From assembly GCA_020851235.1 (NCBI GenBank), contig JADZDD010000035.1:248001-312000 (forward strand): 64,000 nt of DNA. Reading direction: 5' to 3'. This document shows positions 52,576-61,967 of the stretch, piece by piece; position 1 is the first letter of the stretch, and each line of letters opens with the position of its first letter. The position numbers and the translations under genes are program-made. The notes beneath the pieces are model-generated. The model did no database searches and was not told the origin of the DNA. It saw nothing but the letters and a program-made list of their open reading frames with translations. The stretch comes from Burkholderiales bacterium (GTDB lineage: Bacteria > Pseudomonadota > Gammaproteobacteria > Burkholderiales > Casimicrobiaceae).

Positions 52576-54204
52576 CTAGTCAGGACGCTTCGACGTCCGC
52601 CGGCTCGCCGGAAGCGCCACCATCATCGGCTGGCCCGGTGCCGTGCAGCCCGCGTCGCAGCACTTGCCCGGCTGGTGATTCCTGGTGATCGCGCGTTTGT
52701 CGTCGTGCACGAGGCCGCGATCGAGCAGCCGCTCGACCAGTTCCACCTTCGAGCCGACCGGATAGTTGCGCCAGATCTCCTGCTTCATCGCCGCGGGCGA
52801 ACCGCCGCCGTGCAGGCTGATCACCGAATACCAGCCGCCCTGGTACGACGCCGTCAGATCCTCGATCAGGCGCGCGGTCTGGATGCGCTTGTCGTAGGGG
52901 GCGTCGGGCGCCGCCTGCAAGACTTCGGCGAGCGTCGCCGCGGTGGCGGGATTGTGATCCTCGTCGGGCCCCGGCAGCGTGACGATGAGCCCGCCGGACA
53001 CCTCGTGCGCGAGGCGGTGCATGTCGTAGATCTTGGTCGCGAGCAGCAGCTTGCCGATGTTGGCGAAGACGGGATCCGGCATGAACGAGTCGCTGTGCGG
53101 GTCGCGCTCGGCGTAAACGCTCGCCGCGACGCCGCAGGCAAAGAAGCTCTCGGTGATCGTGATGAGCTCGACCATCGGCTCGCGCAGGCTGCTCTTGCGC
53201 CCCGGGTCCAGGCCATTGGCCTCGCACATCAATGCGCCGGCGCCGATGAGCAGATCACCGAAGCCGGCCCGCGCCGCGATGCAGGTGTGGCGATGGTGCG
53301 TCGCGTAGCTGTAGGTCAGCACGTGGCTGTGCTCCCAGTCGCCGGCAACGAAGACGCGCTCCCATGGAACGAAGACGCGATCGAAGATCACGACGGCGGT
53401 CGCCTGCCCGTACTTGCGCGAGAAGGGCGCGTCGCCGTGCTCGAGATCCTCGCCGGGGCGCCCCGCGGGGCGCGACACGATCGTGATGCCGGGCGCGTCG
53501 ACGCGAACCGCGCAACACAGCGCGAAGTCGGCGTCCTCCGGCCCCATGTTGCGACTGGGCATGACGAGCAGCTCGTGCATGTACGGCGCGCCGGTGACGA
53601 TCGCCTTCGTGCCACCGATGACGATGCCCTTCGCGTTGCGTTCGACGATGTGCACGTAGGCGTCGCGGTTGGCCTGCTGGTGCGGCTTCCGGCTGCGATC
53701 GCCCTTCGCGTCGGTCATCGCGATGCCGAGCGTGAGGTCGTTGTCCTGCACGTGCGCGAGGTACGCGTCGAAGCGCTCGCCATGCTCGCGCGTGCCCTTC
53801 GCATCGTCGATGCGCGCGGTCACCTGCGCGAGGCCGTTGAGCGCGTCGTGCGCGAGGTAGCGCTGCGCACAGCCCGTTTCCTGGCACAGCAGGCGCACCA
53901 TCTCGAGCTTGTTCAGCAGATCGCCCGCCGACTCGTTGACGTGCGTCATGCGGTTCACGATCCGGTTGCGGCGCGTCTGCGTGGCGAGCGCGATCGGCTC
54001 GAGATCGGCGCGCAGCGCGCTGTCGTACGTGAAGGCGAGCGCGTTGACGCCCGGGCGCAGCGCGGGCTCGTCGACGACACTCGCAACCTCGCGTCCATCG
54101 ACGAAAACCCGGGGTCGGTAGCCGCGCAGCGACTCGCGGTAAGCGTCGCCCGTCATGAGCTCCACCTTGCTCACGGCAGGCGCCTCGGCGATGAGATCGG
54201 ACAT
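52576..54204 (-). CDS. HpaB / 4-hydroxybutyryl-CoA dehydratase superfamily flavoprotein
   Basis: The 542-residue protein belongs to the superfamily of 4-hydroxyphenylacetate 3-monooxygenase and 4-hydroxybutyryl-CoA dehydratase: GDAYRESLRGYRPRVFVDGR, CQETGCAQRYLAHDALN, GIVIGGTKAIVTGAPYMHEL, FDRVFVPWERVFV, AGFGDLLIGAGALMCEANG and HEVSGGLIVTLPGPDED. Of the dehydratase's iron-sulfur ligands as I recall them, the C-x-x-x-C pair reads C-A-Q-R-Y and the later Cys position is Ala, so a 4Fe-4S dehydratase looks unlikely and a reduced-flavin oxygenase or related enzyme more likely. It is 33 bases downstream of the acyl-CoA dehydrogenase gene, in the TetR operon. Confidence 0.82.
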   Translation of the reverse strand: MSDLIAEAPAVSKVELMTGDAYRESLRGYRPRVFVDGREVASVVDEPALRPGVNALAFTYDSALRADLEPIALATQTRRNRIVNRMTHVNESAGDLLNKLEMVRLLCQETGCAQRYLAHDALNGLAQVTARIDDAKGTREHGERFDAYLAHVQDNDLTLGIAMTDAKGDRSRKPHQQANRDAYVHIVERNAKGIVIGGTKAIVTGAPYMHELLVMPSRNMGPEDADFALCCAVRVDAPGITIVSRPAGRPGEDLEHGDAPFSRKYGQATAVVIFDRVFVPWERVFVAGDWEHSHVLTYSYATHHRHTCIAARAGFGDLLIGAGALMCEANGLDPGRKSSLREPMVELITITESFFACGVAASVYAERDPHSDSFMPDPVFANIGKLLLATKIYDMHRLAHEVSGGLIVTLPGPDEDHNPATAATLAEVLQAAPDAPYDKRIQTARLIEDLTASYQGGWYSVISLHGGGSPAAMKQEIWRNYPVGSKVELVERLLDRGLVHDDKRAITRNHQPGKCCDAGCTAPGQPMMVALPASRRTSKRPD

Positions 54205-54237
54205 GGCTCTTCCTCCGGCCTTCGAGCGCCCGCCGCG

Positions 54238-55953
54238 CTACCGGTGCGCGACCATCGACCGCTCCATCACCTTGCGTGCCGCGGCCTGCGTGATCGATCC
54301 GGCCATCGTGCCGTAGTGCGCACCCCACACGCCGAACCCGGTCGCGGCGCGCGTGGCGAAGAACATGTCGACGACTTCCGGCGTGCTGTAGCGAATGAGC
54401 TCGGCCGCCTGGAGAACGCGCGCGACGGCGTCGCTCATCGGGCGGGCGAGAAACTCGTCTTCGACCGCGCCGCGGATGAGGCGCTCGGTGTGCCCGACCA
54501 TGGTCGCAAGGCGCGCATCCTGGCTTGCGACGGGGCGTACCTCGTCGAGCAGCGCGTCGATCGTCTGCGGCAGGCGCAGCATCGCGCGGCGCACGTCCAT
54601 GCACATCATGTTCGCGGTGCCTTCCCAGACGCTGTTGAGCGGCGACTCGCGGAACAGCCGCGCCATCGGGTTCTCCTCGATGAAGCCGTTGCCGCCGTGG
54701 CATTGCAGCGCCTCGTTGGCGATCGTCGGCGCCCGCGAGCAATTGAAGTACTTGGCGGCCGGGGTGGCCACGCGCGCGAGCAGCCGCTCGTGCTCGCTCT
54801 TGCCCATGGCGTCGGTCGCCTTGGCGATGCGCAGCGCCATGAGCGTCGCGGCCTCCACCTCGACCGCCATGTCGGCCAGGACGTTGGTCATCATCGGCCG
54901 CTCGGCGATCGAGGTCCCGAACGCACTGCGCGTCGTGGTGTGCACCTGCGCGAGCGTCAGCGCCTGGCGCATGAGGCCGGCGGAGCCGATCGCGAAGTCG
55001 AGACGGGTGAGGTGCGAATGCGTCAGGATCTCGCGAATGCCGTGCGCCTCCTCGCCGACGCGAATCGCGAGCGTGCCGGCGAACTCGACTTCGCTCGAGG
55101 CATTGGAGCGATTGCCGGCCTTGTCCTTCAACCGCTGCACGAAGAACCGATTGAAGCTGCCGTCCGGCAGCGTGCGCGGCAGGAAGAAGCACGTGACGCC
55201 GCCGTCGACCTTGGCCAGCGTGAAGAAGCCGTCGGACTGCGGCACCGAGCAGAACCACTTGTGGCCGGTGAGCTCGTACCAGTGCGCCGGCGCCCCGTGG
55301 TAGTCGGCGATGTGCGAGAAGCGTGCCGTCGTCTGCGTCTGCCGCAGGTCCGAGCCGCCCTGTTTCTCGGTCATCGCGTAACCGATCACCACCGACGGCT
55401 TGTCGGCCACCTCCCGGCGGCTGAACTCGTACACGGTCCCCTTCGACTTCTCGGCCCAGATGGCAAGCGACGGCTCGACGGTGAAGCCCGCGTACGACGC
55501 ATACGCCATCCCGGTCGGGCAGGCGGTTCCCTGCTCGACCTGATTCCACAGGTAGGTCAACACGGCGCGCGCGAAATGGCCGCCCTTCTCGCTCGTGCGC
55601 CAGGAGAGGTTGGGGACCTCGTGCTTCCATGCGAGCGCCATGAGCTCGTGCCAGCTCGGATGGAACTCGACCCAGTCGACGCGGTTGCCGAAGCGGTCGT
55701 GCGTCTTGAGCTCGGGGAGGTTGCGGTTGGCGAGCCGCGCGAGTTCCTGCGTGGCCTCGTCGCCGACCACTTCGCCGAGCGCGTCGCAGCGCGCCGCGGC
55801 CCACGGCGCTTCGCGCTCGATCGCCGCGCGGGCGACGACGTCGGCCGCAAAGGCGTTGAAGTCGCTCGCCGGCGCGGCCTGGTTGCGCACCTCGTGCGTC
55901 ACGTGACGATCGGCGGGGACTTCGAGGATGCTGGCGGGAACGGGCTTGTTCAT
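54238..55953 (-). CDS. Acyl-CoA dehydrogenase family protein, AidB-like
   Basis: The 571-residue protein is an acyl-CoA dehydrogenase-fold flavoprotein of the long AidB-type subgroup: GYAMTEKQGGSDLRQTQTTA (FAD/substrate motif), YELTGHKWFCSVPQSDGF, GIREILTHSHLTRLDFAIGSA, ALQCHGGNGFIEENPMARLFRE and SVWEGTANMMCMDVRRA. The R-x-x-Q/G-H-G-G-x-G motif near the FAD is present. E. coli AidB is part of the alkylation response, but many homologues serve catabolism. It overlaps the TetR gene by 4 bases. Confidence 0.9.
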   Translation of the reverse strand: MNKPVPASILEVPADRHVTHEVRNQAAPASDFNAFAADVVARAAIEREAPWAAARCDALGEVVGDEATQELARLANRNLPELKTHDRFGNRVDWVEFHPSWHELMALAWKHEVPNLSWRTSEKGGHFARAVLTYLWNQVEQGTACPTGMAYASYAGFTVEPSLAIWAEKSKGTVYEFSRREVADKPSVVIGYAMTEKQGGSDLRQTQTTARFSHIADYHGAPAHWYELTGHKWFCSVPQSDGFFTLAKVDGGVTCFFLPRTLPDGSFNRFFVQRLKDKAGNRSNASSEVEFAGTLAIRVGEEAHGIREILTHSHLTRLDFAIGSAGLMRQALTLAQVHTTTRSAFGTSIAERPMMTNVLADMAVEVEAATLMALRIAKATDAMGKSEHERLLARVATPAAKYFNCSRAPTIANEALQCHGGNGFIEENPMARLFRESPLNSVWEGTANMMCMDVRRAMLRLPQTIDALLDEVRPVASQDARLATMVGHTERLIRGAVEDEFLARPMSDAVARVLQAAELIRYSTPEVVDMFFATRAATGFGVWGAHYGTMAGSITQAAARKVMERSMVAHR

Positions 55954-56621
55954 GACGGCCTCCGGATGAAAGGACGAACATTGGGTGGGGGCGAGGCGAC
56001 GCTCGCGCAGGCGAGCGTCGCGATTTCGTCGGCGAGGGTGGCGACCTCCCGCCGATAGCCTTCGGTGTCTTGCCGCTGCCGGCGGCCCAACGGCGACAGG
56101 GGGCCGATCAGGCCTTCCATGAATCCGCCGACGATGACCGTTGCGGCGAGGTCGGGGGCGACGTCCTTGCGCAGCGACCCGGCCGCCTGGCCCGATGCGA
56201 TCACCGCGCGGATGACCTCGCTGATCGCCGCGCGGTACGTGAGCCTCGCCTCGTCGATCTCCTTGTCGCACGGCTCGGCGATGAGCGCGTAGGCGAGCCG
56301 CGGATTGCGCATCGCCCGCTGCACGAAGGTCGACACCGCCGTGTGCAGGCGCTCCAGCGCGCCTTCGCTCGACGCGGCAATGGCCGCCAGGACGTCGACC
56401 TCGCGTTGCGAGACCGCGGACAGGACTTCGGCGAAGAGTTCGGCTTTCGACGGGAAATAGCGGTAGACCGTACCCGTGGCCATGCCGGCGGCCGCGGCGA
56501 CGCTTGCGACCTGCGCTTCCTTCCAGCCGCCTTCGCTGACGAGGCGACGCGCGGCGGCGAGGATGCGACTGCGGTTGTCGTGCAAACGCGCTTCCACCAA
56601 TGCGGTTTGTCGATACGCCAT
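55950..56621 (-). CDS. TetR family transcriptional regulator
   Basis: The 223-residue protein has an N-terminal TetR helix-turn-helix: RLHDNRSRILAAARRLVSEGGWKEAQVASVAAAAGMATGTVYRYFPSKAELFAEVL. The C-terminal ligand domain is specific. It is the first gene of the operon with the acyl-CoA dehydrogenase and the HpaB-like gene, and an AT-rich palindrome sits 29 bases before its ATG, so autorepression is likely. The inducer would be a pathway acyl compound, by inference. Confidence 0.92.
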   Translation of the reverse strand: MAYRQTALVEARLHDNRSRILAAARRLVSEGGWKEAQVASVAAAAGMATGTVYRYFPSKAELFAEVLSAVSQREVDVLAAIAASSEGALERLHTAVSTFVQRAMRNPRLAYALIAEPCDKEIDEARLTYRAAISEVIRAVIASGQAAGSLRKDVAPDLAATVIVGGFMEGLIGPLSPLGRRQRQDTEGYRREVATLADEIATLACASVASPPPNVRPFIRRPS

Positions 56622-56649
56622 GCCACGGCTCCCGGCTCGCCTGATGGAG

Positions 56650-56663
56650 TGAATTGTAATTCA
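56650..56663. promoter_or_regulatory. Palindrome upstream of the tetR gene, likely operator
   Basis: TGAATT-GT-AATTCA is an inverted repeat in a short AT-rich island of the 248-base divergent region between the TetR gene and the DUF302 gene. Its location close to the regulator start suggests the TetR binding site. The rest of the region holds nothing recognisable. Confidence 0.55.
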
Positions 56664-56869
56664 TTTCTTCGGACGATGCAAGCGCGCACCGTCTTCGCTG
56701 CAGAGGGCGCGGCGCGGCGCACGCGCGGCACCACGTTGCCCCACGCCCGATCGACCCCATGTGTCGCATGACGTCCCTGCCGTGCACGAGACCGCGCGGC
56801 GTGACGTCCGCGCGACGCCGCGACCGCCGCGGCCCGCTTCGCTTCTGCCACAGCTTCGGAGTGACCTCC

Positions 56870-57256
56870 ATGAACTATCACTTCACCAAGTCGTGCTCCC
56901 TTCCTTTCGACCAGGCGATCACCCGCGTCACCGACGCGCTCAAGGCGGAAGGCTTCGGCGTGCTCACCGAGATCGACGTCAAGGCGACGCTCAAGCACAA
57001 GCTCGACGTCGATTTCCGGAAGTACCGGATCCTCGGCGCCTGCAATCCGGCGTTCGCGTACCGGGCGCTGCAGACCGAAGACAAGATCGGCACCATGCTG
57101 CCGTGCAATGTCATCGTTCAGGAACGCGCCGACGGCAAGGTCGAGGTCTCCGCGGTCGATCCCGTCGCCTCGATGCTCGCCATCGACAATCCCGAGCTCG
57201 GCAGCATCGCCGAAGAGGTGCGCGGGAAGTTGCGCAACGTCATCGCCACGCTGTAA
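56870..57256 (+). CDS. DUF302 family protein
   Basis: The 128-residue protein matches DUF302: YHFTKSCSLPFDQAITRVTDALKAEGFGVLTEIDVKATLKHKLDVDF, YRILGACNPAFAYRALQTEDKIGTMLPCNVIVQE and a C-terminal acidic helix. The family is small, cytosolic and of unproven function, often linked to stress or metal and sulfur metabolism. It lies 87 bases upstream of a CoA-disulfide-reductase-like gene. Confidence 0.85.
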   Translation: MNYHFTKSCSLPFDQAITRVTDALKAEGFGVLTEIDVKATLKHKLDVDFRKYRILGACNPAFAYRALQTEDKIGTMLPCNVIVQERADGKVEVSAVDPVASMLAIDNPELGSIAEEVRGKLRNVIATL

Positions 57257-57343
57257 CGCGTCGCGCGTCGTGACGTTCGACGCCGGCGGGGAGCCGGCGT
57301 CGGGGTATGCTTGCGGCGGATTTTCGATCACTACGGAGGGGCC

Positions 57344-58696
57344 GTGTCCAGGGTCGTCATCATCGGTGGTGATGCTGCGGGAATGTCGGCCGCGGCCGTG
57401 GCCAGTCGCGGTGCACGGCCGGTCGAACTCGTGGTGTTCGAGCGCGGCGAGTACACCTCGTTTGCCGCGTGCGGACTGCCGTACTTCGTGGGCGGGCAGG
57501 TGACGGACGCCCAGGCGCTGGTCGCGCGTTCGCCGGAGAAGCACCGCGCCAACGGCATCGACGTGCGCACGGGACACGAGGTCATGGCCATCGACACCGC
57601 CGCGCGCCGCGTCACCGTACGCTCGCATGCAGCGGCGCGCGAATTCACCGAGCCCTTCGATCATCTCGTGATCGCGACCGGCGCAGCACCGATCCGCCCA
57701 CCGTTCCCCAACGTCGAGGCGAAGGGCATCCACGTCATCCACACGATCCCGAACGCCGTCGCCATCGACGCGATGATCCGCGACCGCCGTCCGCGCCGCG
57801 CGGTCGTCGTCGGCGCCGGCTACATCGGGATCGAAGTCGTCGAGGCACTGGTCCAGCGCGGCCTCGAAGTCACCGTCGTCGAAAAACTCGCGACGCCGAT
57901 GGCAACGCTCGATCCCGACATGGGCGAGCGGGTCGCGGCAGCGATGCGCGCGATGGGCGTGGAGCTCAAGCTCGGAATCGGCGTCGAAGGCTTCGAGGTC
58001 GACGGTGACGGCTGGGTGCGTGGCGTCGTGACGAGCGGCGGTGACGTGCCCGCCGAACTCGTCGTGCTCGGCCTGGGCGTGCGACCCAACGTCGCCCTCG
58101 CGCGCGACGCGGGAATCGCACTTGGCCCGACCGGAGCCATTGCCACCGACGCGCGCATGGCAACCGCCGTCGACGGGGTGTGGGCCGCGGGGGACTGTGC
58201 CGAGAGCTTCCATCGCGTGAGCGAGCGGCCGACGTGGATCGCCTTGGGGACGCATGCCAACAAGCAAGGGCGCGTGGTCGGCTCGAACGTGAGCGGCACG
58301 CACGCGCGATTCCCCGGGGTCATCGGCACGGCGGTGACCCGGGTCGGCACCACCGAGATCGGACTCACCGGCTTGAACGAGCGCGCCGCGCGCGCCGCGG
58401 GATTCGACGTCGTGGCGGAGTCGATCGAGGCGCTCACCCGCGCGCACTACTACCCCGACGCGGCGAAGATCGCGGTGAAGCTCGTGGCCGAGCGCGGCAG
58501 TGGCCGACTCCTGGGCGCGCAGATCGTCGGCGGCCCCGAATCGGCGAAGCGCATCGACGCGCTGGCGGTCGCCGTCTGGAATGCAATGACCGCCGACGCC
58601 TTCGCCCAGCTCGACCTGGGCTACGCGCCGCCGTTGTCGCCGGTGTGGGATCCGACGCTGATCGCCGCGCGGCTCGCCGCGAGCAAGGCGCGCTGA
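57344..58696 (+). CDS. CoA-disulfide reductase / NADH oxidase-like flavoprotein
   Basis: The 450-residue FAD- and NAD(P)H-binding protein starts VVIIGGDAAGMSAAAVASR, has the single redox cysteine in YTSFAACGLPYFVGG, NAD site AVVVGAGYIGIEVVEAL, and VWAAGDCAESFH for the second FAD contact, with a C-terminal dimer domain ending LGYAPPLSPVWDP. The lone Cys in A-A-C-G-L-P fits CoA-disulfide reductases, NADH oxidases and polysulfide reductases; no rhodanese domain follows. The GTG at 57344 with an upstream GGAGGGG sets the start. Confidence 0.87.
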   Translation: MSRVVIIGGDAAGMSAAAVASRGARPVELVVFERGEYTSFAACGLPYFVGGQVTDAQALVARSPEKHRANGIDVRTGHEVMAIDTAARRVTVRSHAAAREFTEPFDHLVIATGAAPIRPPFPNVEAKGIHVIHTIPNAVAIDAMIRDRRPRRAVVVGAGYIGIEVVEALVQRGLEVTVVEKLATPMATLDPDMGERVAAAMRAMGVELKLGIGVEGFEVDGDGWVRGVVTSGGDVPAELVVLGLGVRPNVALARDAGIALGPTGAIATDARMATAVDGVWAAGDCAESFHRVSERPTWIALGTHANKQGRVVGSNVSGTHARFPGVIGTAVTRVGTTEIGLTGLNERAARAAGFDVVAESIEALTRAHYYPDAAKIAVKLVAERGSGRLLGAQIVGGPESAKRIDALAVAVWNAMTADAFAQLDLGYAPPLSPVWDPTLIAARLAASKAR

Positions 58697-58776
58697 TCCG
58701 CGGGCGCGCGGCGCGCATCCGGCAGGCGCGCGCGACAACGACAAAGCCTCACCCCCGATCCCTTCCCCGCACGCCC

Positions 58777-59967
58777 ATGTCCCTCGAATCGATGCACCGG
58801 CAGGTGCTGCTGCTCGCCGCCGCACAGGCGCTCTTCCAGATCGCATCGGTGATGGTGATGACGATCGGCGGCCTCGCCGGCGCGCAGATCGCCGCCTCGC
58901 CCCGCTGGGCGACGCTGCCGATCGCCACGATGTTCCTCGGTACCGCGTGCGCGATGTTCCCGGCGTCGATGTGGATGGCGCGCGTCGGCCGCCGTGCGGG
59001 TTTTCTCCTCGGCACGGTGCTAGGCGCGGTGGGCGGCGGCGTCGCGGCGCTGGGCATCGTCGCTGGCTCGCTCGCCCTCCTTTCGCTCGGCACGTTCATG
59101 GTCGGCGCCTACCAGGCATTCGCCCAGTTCTACCGCTTCGCGGCAAGCGAGATCGCCGATGCCGCGTTCCGCCCGCGCGCCATCTCGTGGGTGATGGCCG
59201 GCGGTGTCGTCGCGGCGGTCCTCGGGCCGTGGCTCGCCCGGATCGGCGGCCCGCTCATGACGCCGGAGTATCTGGGATCGTTCGTCCTGCTCGTCGTGGT
59301 GGCGTTGCTCGCCACGGGGCTGTTGACCGGATTGCGCATGCCGCCGGAGCACGCGAGCGCCGCCGACAGCGCGAAGGCCCGACCGTGGCGCGCGGTGGTC
59401 TTGCAGCCGGCGTATCTCGTCGCGCTCTTCGGTGCGGCGACCGGCTACGGGATCATGATCCTCGCCATGACGGCCACCCCGATCGCGATGCTCGAGCACC
59501 GGCACGACCTCGGTGCGGCCGCCGCGGTGATCCAGCTCCACGTTCTCGGCATGTTCCTCCCGTCGTTCGTCACCGGCGCGCTCATCGTGCGCTTCGGCGT
59601 CCTGCGCATCATGTTCACCGGCGGGATCATCCTCGCCGGACACATCGTCATGACGCTCACCGGAACCGGGTTCGGCTCGTTCGCGACCGCGCTCGTGCTC
59701 CTCGGTGTCGGCTGGAATTTCCTCTACATCGGCGGCACGACGCTGCTCACCAGCACGTACACCGCCGCCGAGCGCGCCCGCGCGCAGGCGATCAACGACC
59801 TCACGATCTTCGTGGTCGGCGTGGGCTCGTCGTTCGCGGCCGGCGCACTCCTGGCGAGCCTGGGCTGGGTGCGGATGAATCTCGTGCTCCTGCCGTGGCT
59901 CATCGCGGCGCTGCTGTCCATCGCGTGGTTGGGAACCCGGCGTCGCACCGCCGGCAATCGGGGCTAG
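58777..59967 (+). CDS. Major facilitator superfamily transporter
   Basis: The 396-residue protein has about 12 membrane segments and an MFS-type A-like loop between helices 2 and 3 (SMWMARVGRRAGFLLG), with FGVLRIMFTGGII as the equivalent in the second half. Segments such as LGSFVLLVVVALLATGLL and YGIMILAMTATPIAML are visible. Its substrate is not predictable. It is 80 bases downstream of the flavoprotein gene and 57 bases before the phnD-like gene, on the same strand. Confidence 0.87.
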   Translation: MSLESMHRQVLLLAAAQALFQIASVMVMTIGGLAGAQIAASPRWATLPIATMFLGTACAMFPASMWMARVGRRAGFLLGTVLGAVGGGVAALGIVAGSLALLSLGTFMVGAYQAFAQFYRFAASEIADAAFRPRAISWVMAGGVVAAVLGPWLARIGGPLMTPEYLGSFVLLVVVALLATGLLTGLRMPPEHASAADSAKARPWRAVVLQPAYLVALFGAATGYGIMILAMTATPIAMLEHRHDLGAAAAVIQLHVLGMFLPSFVTGALIVRFGVLRIMFTGGIILAGHIVMTLTGTGFGSFATALVLLGVGWNFLYIGGTTLLTSTYTAAERARAQAINDLTIFVVGVGSSFAAGALLASLGWVRMNLVLLPWLIAALLSIAWLGTRRRTAGNRG

Positions 59968-60024
59968 AATCACGGTCGCCGTCGATCGGGCGACCCATAC
60001 GCCCGACGCGAGGAGGAGCCTTTC

Positions 60025-61023
60025 ATGTCGATCCGTGCCATCCCCATCCACGCCCTGGCGTGGATCGCGCTTGCGTTTGCGTCGTGCCTGCCGGCGACCG
60101 CGCAGACCTGCGCCAACCGCGGTGACCTCGACGCCCGCTACTGCGACGACAATCGCGACCTCGTCGCCGATACGCCGAAGAGTCCCAAGGATTGGCAGGA
60201 CCCGGCGACGCTCGTCTTCTCGTACACGCCCGTCGAGGACCCGTCGGTGTACGAGAACGTCTTCGACGGGCTCATGCAGCACATCGCCAAGGTCACCGGC
60301 AAGCGCGTGAAGTGGTTTCCGGCCGAGTCGTACGCGGCACAGGTCGAGGCGATGCGCTCGGGACGGTTGCACATCGCCGGGGTCGCCGCGGGACCCACGC
60401 CGTACGCGGTCAACCTCGCGGGCTTCGTGCCGCTGGTCGCGATGCAGCACGCCGACGGCACGATCGGCTACACGCTGCAGCTCATCGTGCGCAAGGACAG
60501 CCCGATCACCAAGGTCGCCGACCTGAAGGGCAAGCGGGTCGCGCACGTCTCGCCGTCGTCGAACTCGGGCGACACCGCGCCGCGCGTGCTCTTCAAGCAG
60601 CAGGGCATCGAGCCCGGCAAGGACTACGAGATCGTCTACTCGGGCAAGCACGACAACTCGGTGATGGGCGTGGTCAACGGCGACTACGACGCCGCTCCCA
60701 TCGCGTCCTCGGTCAAGGATCGGATGCAGGCGCGCGGCATGTTCAAGGCCGATGCGCTGCGCGTGGTCTACGAGTCGCAGCCATTCCCGCGCACCGCGTA
60801 CGGCGTCGCGTACAACCTCCCGCCCGAGCTCATCGCGAAGATCAAGGAGGCGTTCCTGACGTACGACTTCAAGAATTCCGCGCTTGCCAAGGAATTCAAG
60901 GACGTCTCCGGCTTCAAGGCCGTCGACTACGCGAGCGGCTGGAAGGACATCCGCTTGATCCAGGCACAGTCGGGCATCCGCTACACGCAAGACAGCCTCT
61001 CGAAGCTCGGCACCAAGGAATAG
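60025..61023 (+). CDS. phnD: PhnD-type phosphonate/phosphate/phosphite solute receptor
   Basis: The 332-residue periplasmic receptor has a signal peptide ([16 protein letters not shown]) and the PhnD pattern [78 protein letters not shown] (anion loop) and [24 protein letters not shown]. It binds phosphonates, phosphite or phosphate. AGGAGGAG precedes the ATG. It opens a five-gene run with an ATPase, two permeases and a HAD phosphatase. Confidence 0.92.
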   Translation: MSIRAIPIHALAWIALAFASCLPATAQTCANRGDLDARYCDDNRDLVADTPKSPKDWQDPATLVFSYTPVEDPSVYENVFDGLMQHIAKVTGKRVKWFPAESYAAQVEAMRSGRLHIAGVAAGPTPYAVNLAGFVPLVAMQHADGTIGYTLQLIVRKDSPITKVADLKGKRVAHVSPSSNSGDTAPRVLFKQQGIEPGKDYEIVYSGKHDNSVMGVVNGDYDAAPIASSVKDRMQARGMFKADALRVVYESQPFPRTAYGVAYNLPPELIAKIKEAFLTYDFKNSALAKEFKDVSGFKAVDYASGWKDIRLIQAQSGIRYTQDSLSKLGTKE

Positions 61024-61024
61024 G

Positions 61025-61915
61025 GTGGCGCGGGCGAATGCGAAGGCGCCCCCGGAGGGGGGCGTCGGCGGTGAGCGCGAGCGCCTGCGCGTTGCCGGCC
61101 TGACGAAGGTCTATCCCACCGGCAAGCGTGCCCTCGATGGCGTCGACTTCGTCATCGCGACGTCGGGCGTCACCGCGGTGATCGGCTCGTCGGGCGCGGG
61201 CAAGAGCACGTTCATCCGCTGCATCAATCGCCTGGTCGAGCCGACGTCCGGGCGCATCCTTCTCGACGGCGTCGATCTCGTCGGCCTCGATCGCGCGGGC
61301 CTGCGCGCGGCGCGCCGGCGCATCGGCATGATCTTCCAGGAATTCAACCTGGTCGAGCGACTCACCGTGATGGAAAACGTGCTCGCCGGCCGCCTCGGCC
61401 ACGTCGGCCTCATCGATACGCTGCGTCGCCGCTTCGCGCCGGCCGACGTCGACGCCGCCTTCGAGCTCCTCGCCCGCGTCGGTCTCGACGGCTTCCACGA
61501 CCGGCGCGCCGACGCGCTGTCGGGCGGGCAACGCCAGCGGGTGGGCATCGCGCGCGCGCTCATCCAGCGCCCCGATCTGCTGCTCGTCGACGAGCCGACG
61601 GCAAGCCTCGATCCGCGCACGGCGCGACAGATCATGCGCCTCGTGCGCGAGCTCGCGACCGAGCGGGCGACGCCCGCCATCGTCAACCTGCACGACGTCG
61701 CGCTGGCGCGCGAGTTTGCCGACCGCATCGTCGCGTTCAGCGCCGGGCGCATCGTCTTCGATGACGCTCCGGCAGCGCTCGATGCGGCGACGCTCGATCG
61801 CATCTACGGCGGCGAGGATTGGAGCGCCAGCGCGGCGGCGGACGACGACGCACCGCCGGCAGCGCCTGCGGTGCGCGGCCGCGTCCTCGGGGACGACGCC
61901 GGGGTCGCCGGATGA
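61025..61915 (+). CDS. phnC: PhnC-type ABC ATPase
   Basis: The 296-residue ATPase begins with GTG 1 base after the phnD stop and has Walker [52 protein letters not shown], signature [15 protein letters not shown] and Walker [14 protein letters not shown], the standard PhnC order. A ~30-residue Ala/Pro-rich tail follows the fold. It powers the PhnD-PhnE importer. Confidence 0.94.
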   Translation: MARANAKAPPEGGVGGERERLRVAGLTKVYPTGKRALDGVDFVIATSGVTAVIGSSGAGKSTFIRCINRLVEPTSGRILLDGVDLVGLDRAGLRAARRRIGMIFQEFNLVERLTVMENVLAGRLGHVGLIDTLRRRFAPADVDAAFELLARVGLDGFHDRRADALSGGQRQRVGIARALIQRPDLLLVDEPTASLDPRTARQIMRLVRELATERATPAIVNLHDVALAREFADRIVAFSAGRIVFDDAPAALDAATLDRIYGGEDWSASAAADDDAPPAAPAVRGRVLGDDAGVAG

Positions 61916-61967
61916 GCGAAGCGGCCCACCGGCGGCGCGCCGGGTGGCGTCGCGCGCGCGCTGCGCG

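Noticed and set aside
52447-56058. A plus-strand open frame of 1203 codons
   Set aside because: It lies antisense to the HpaB-like and acyl-CoA dehydrogenase genes, has an Arg/Ala/His-biased translation with no motif, and is a by-product of high GC.
56201-58846. A minus-strand open frame of 881 codons
   Set aside because: It is antisense to the DUF302 and flavoprotein genes and reads through the TetR gene in a wrong frame; no family features.
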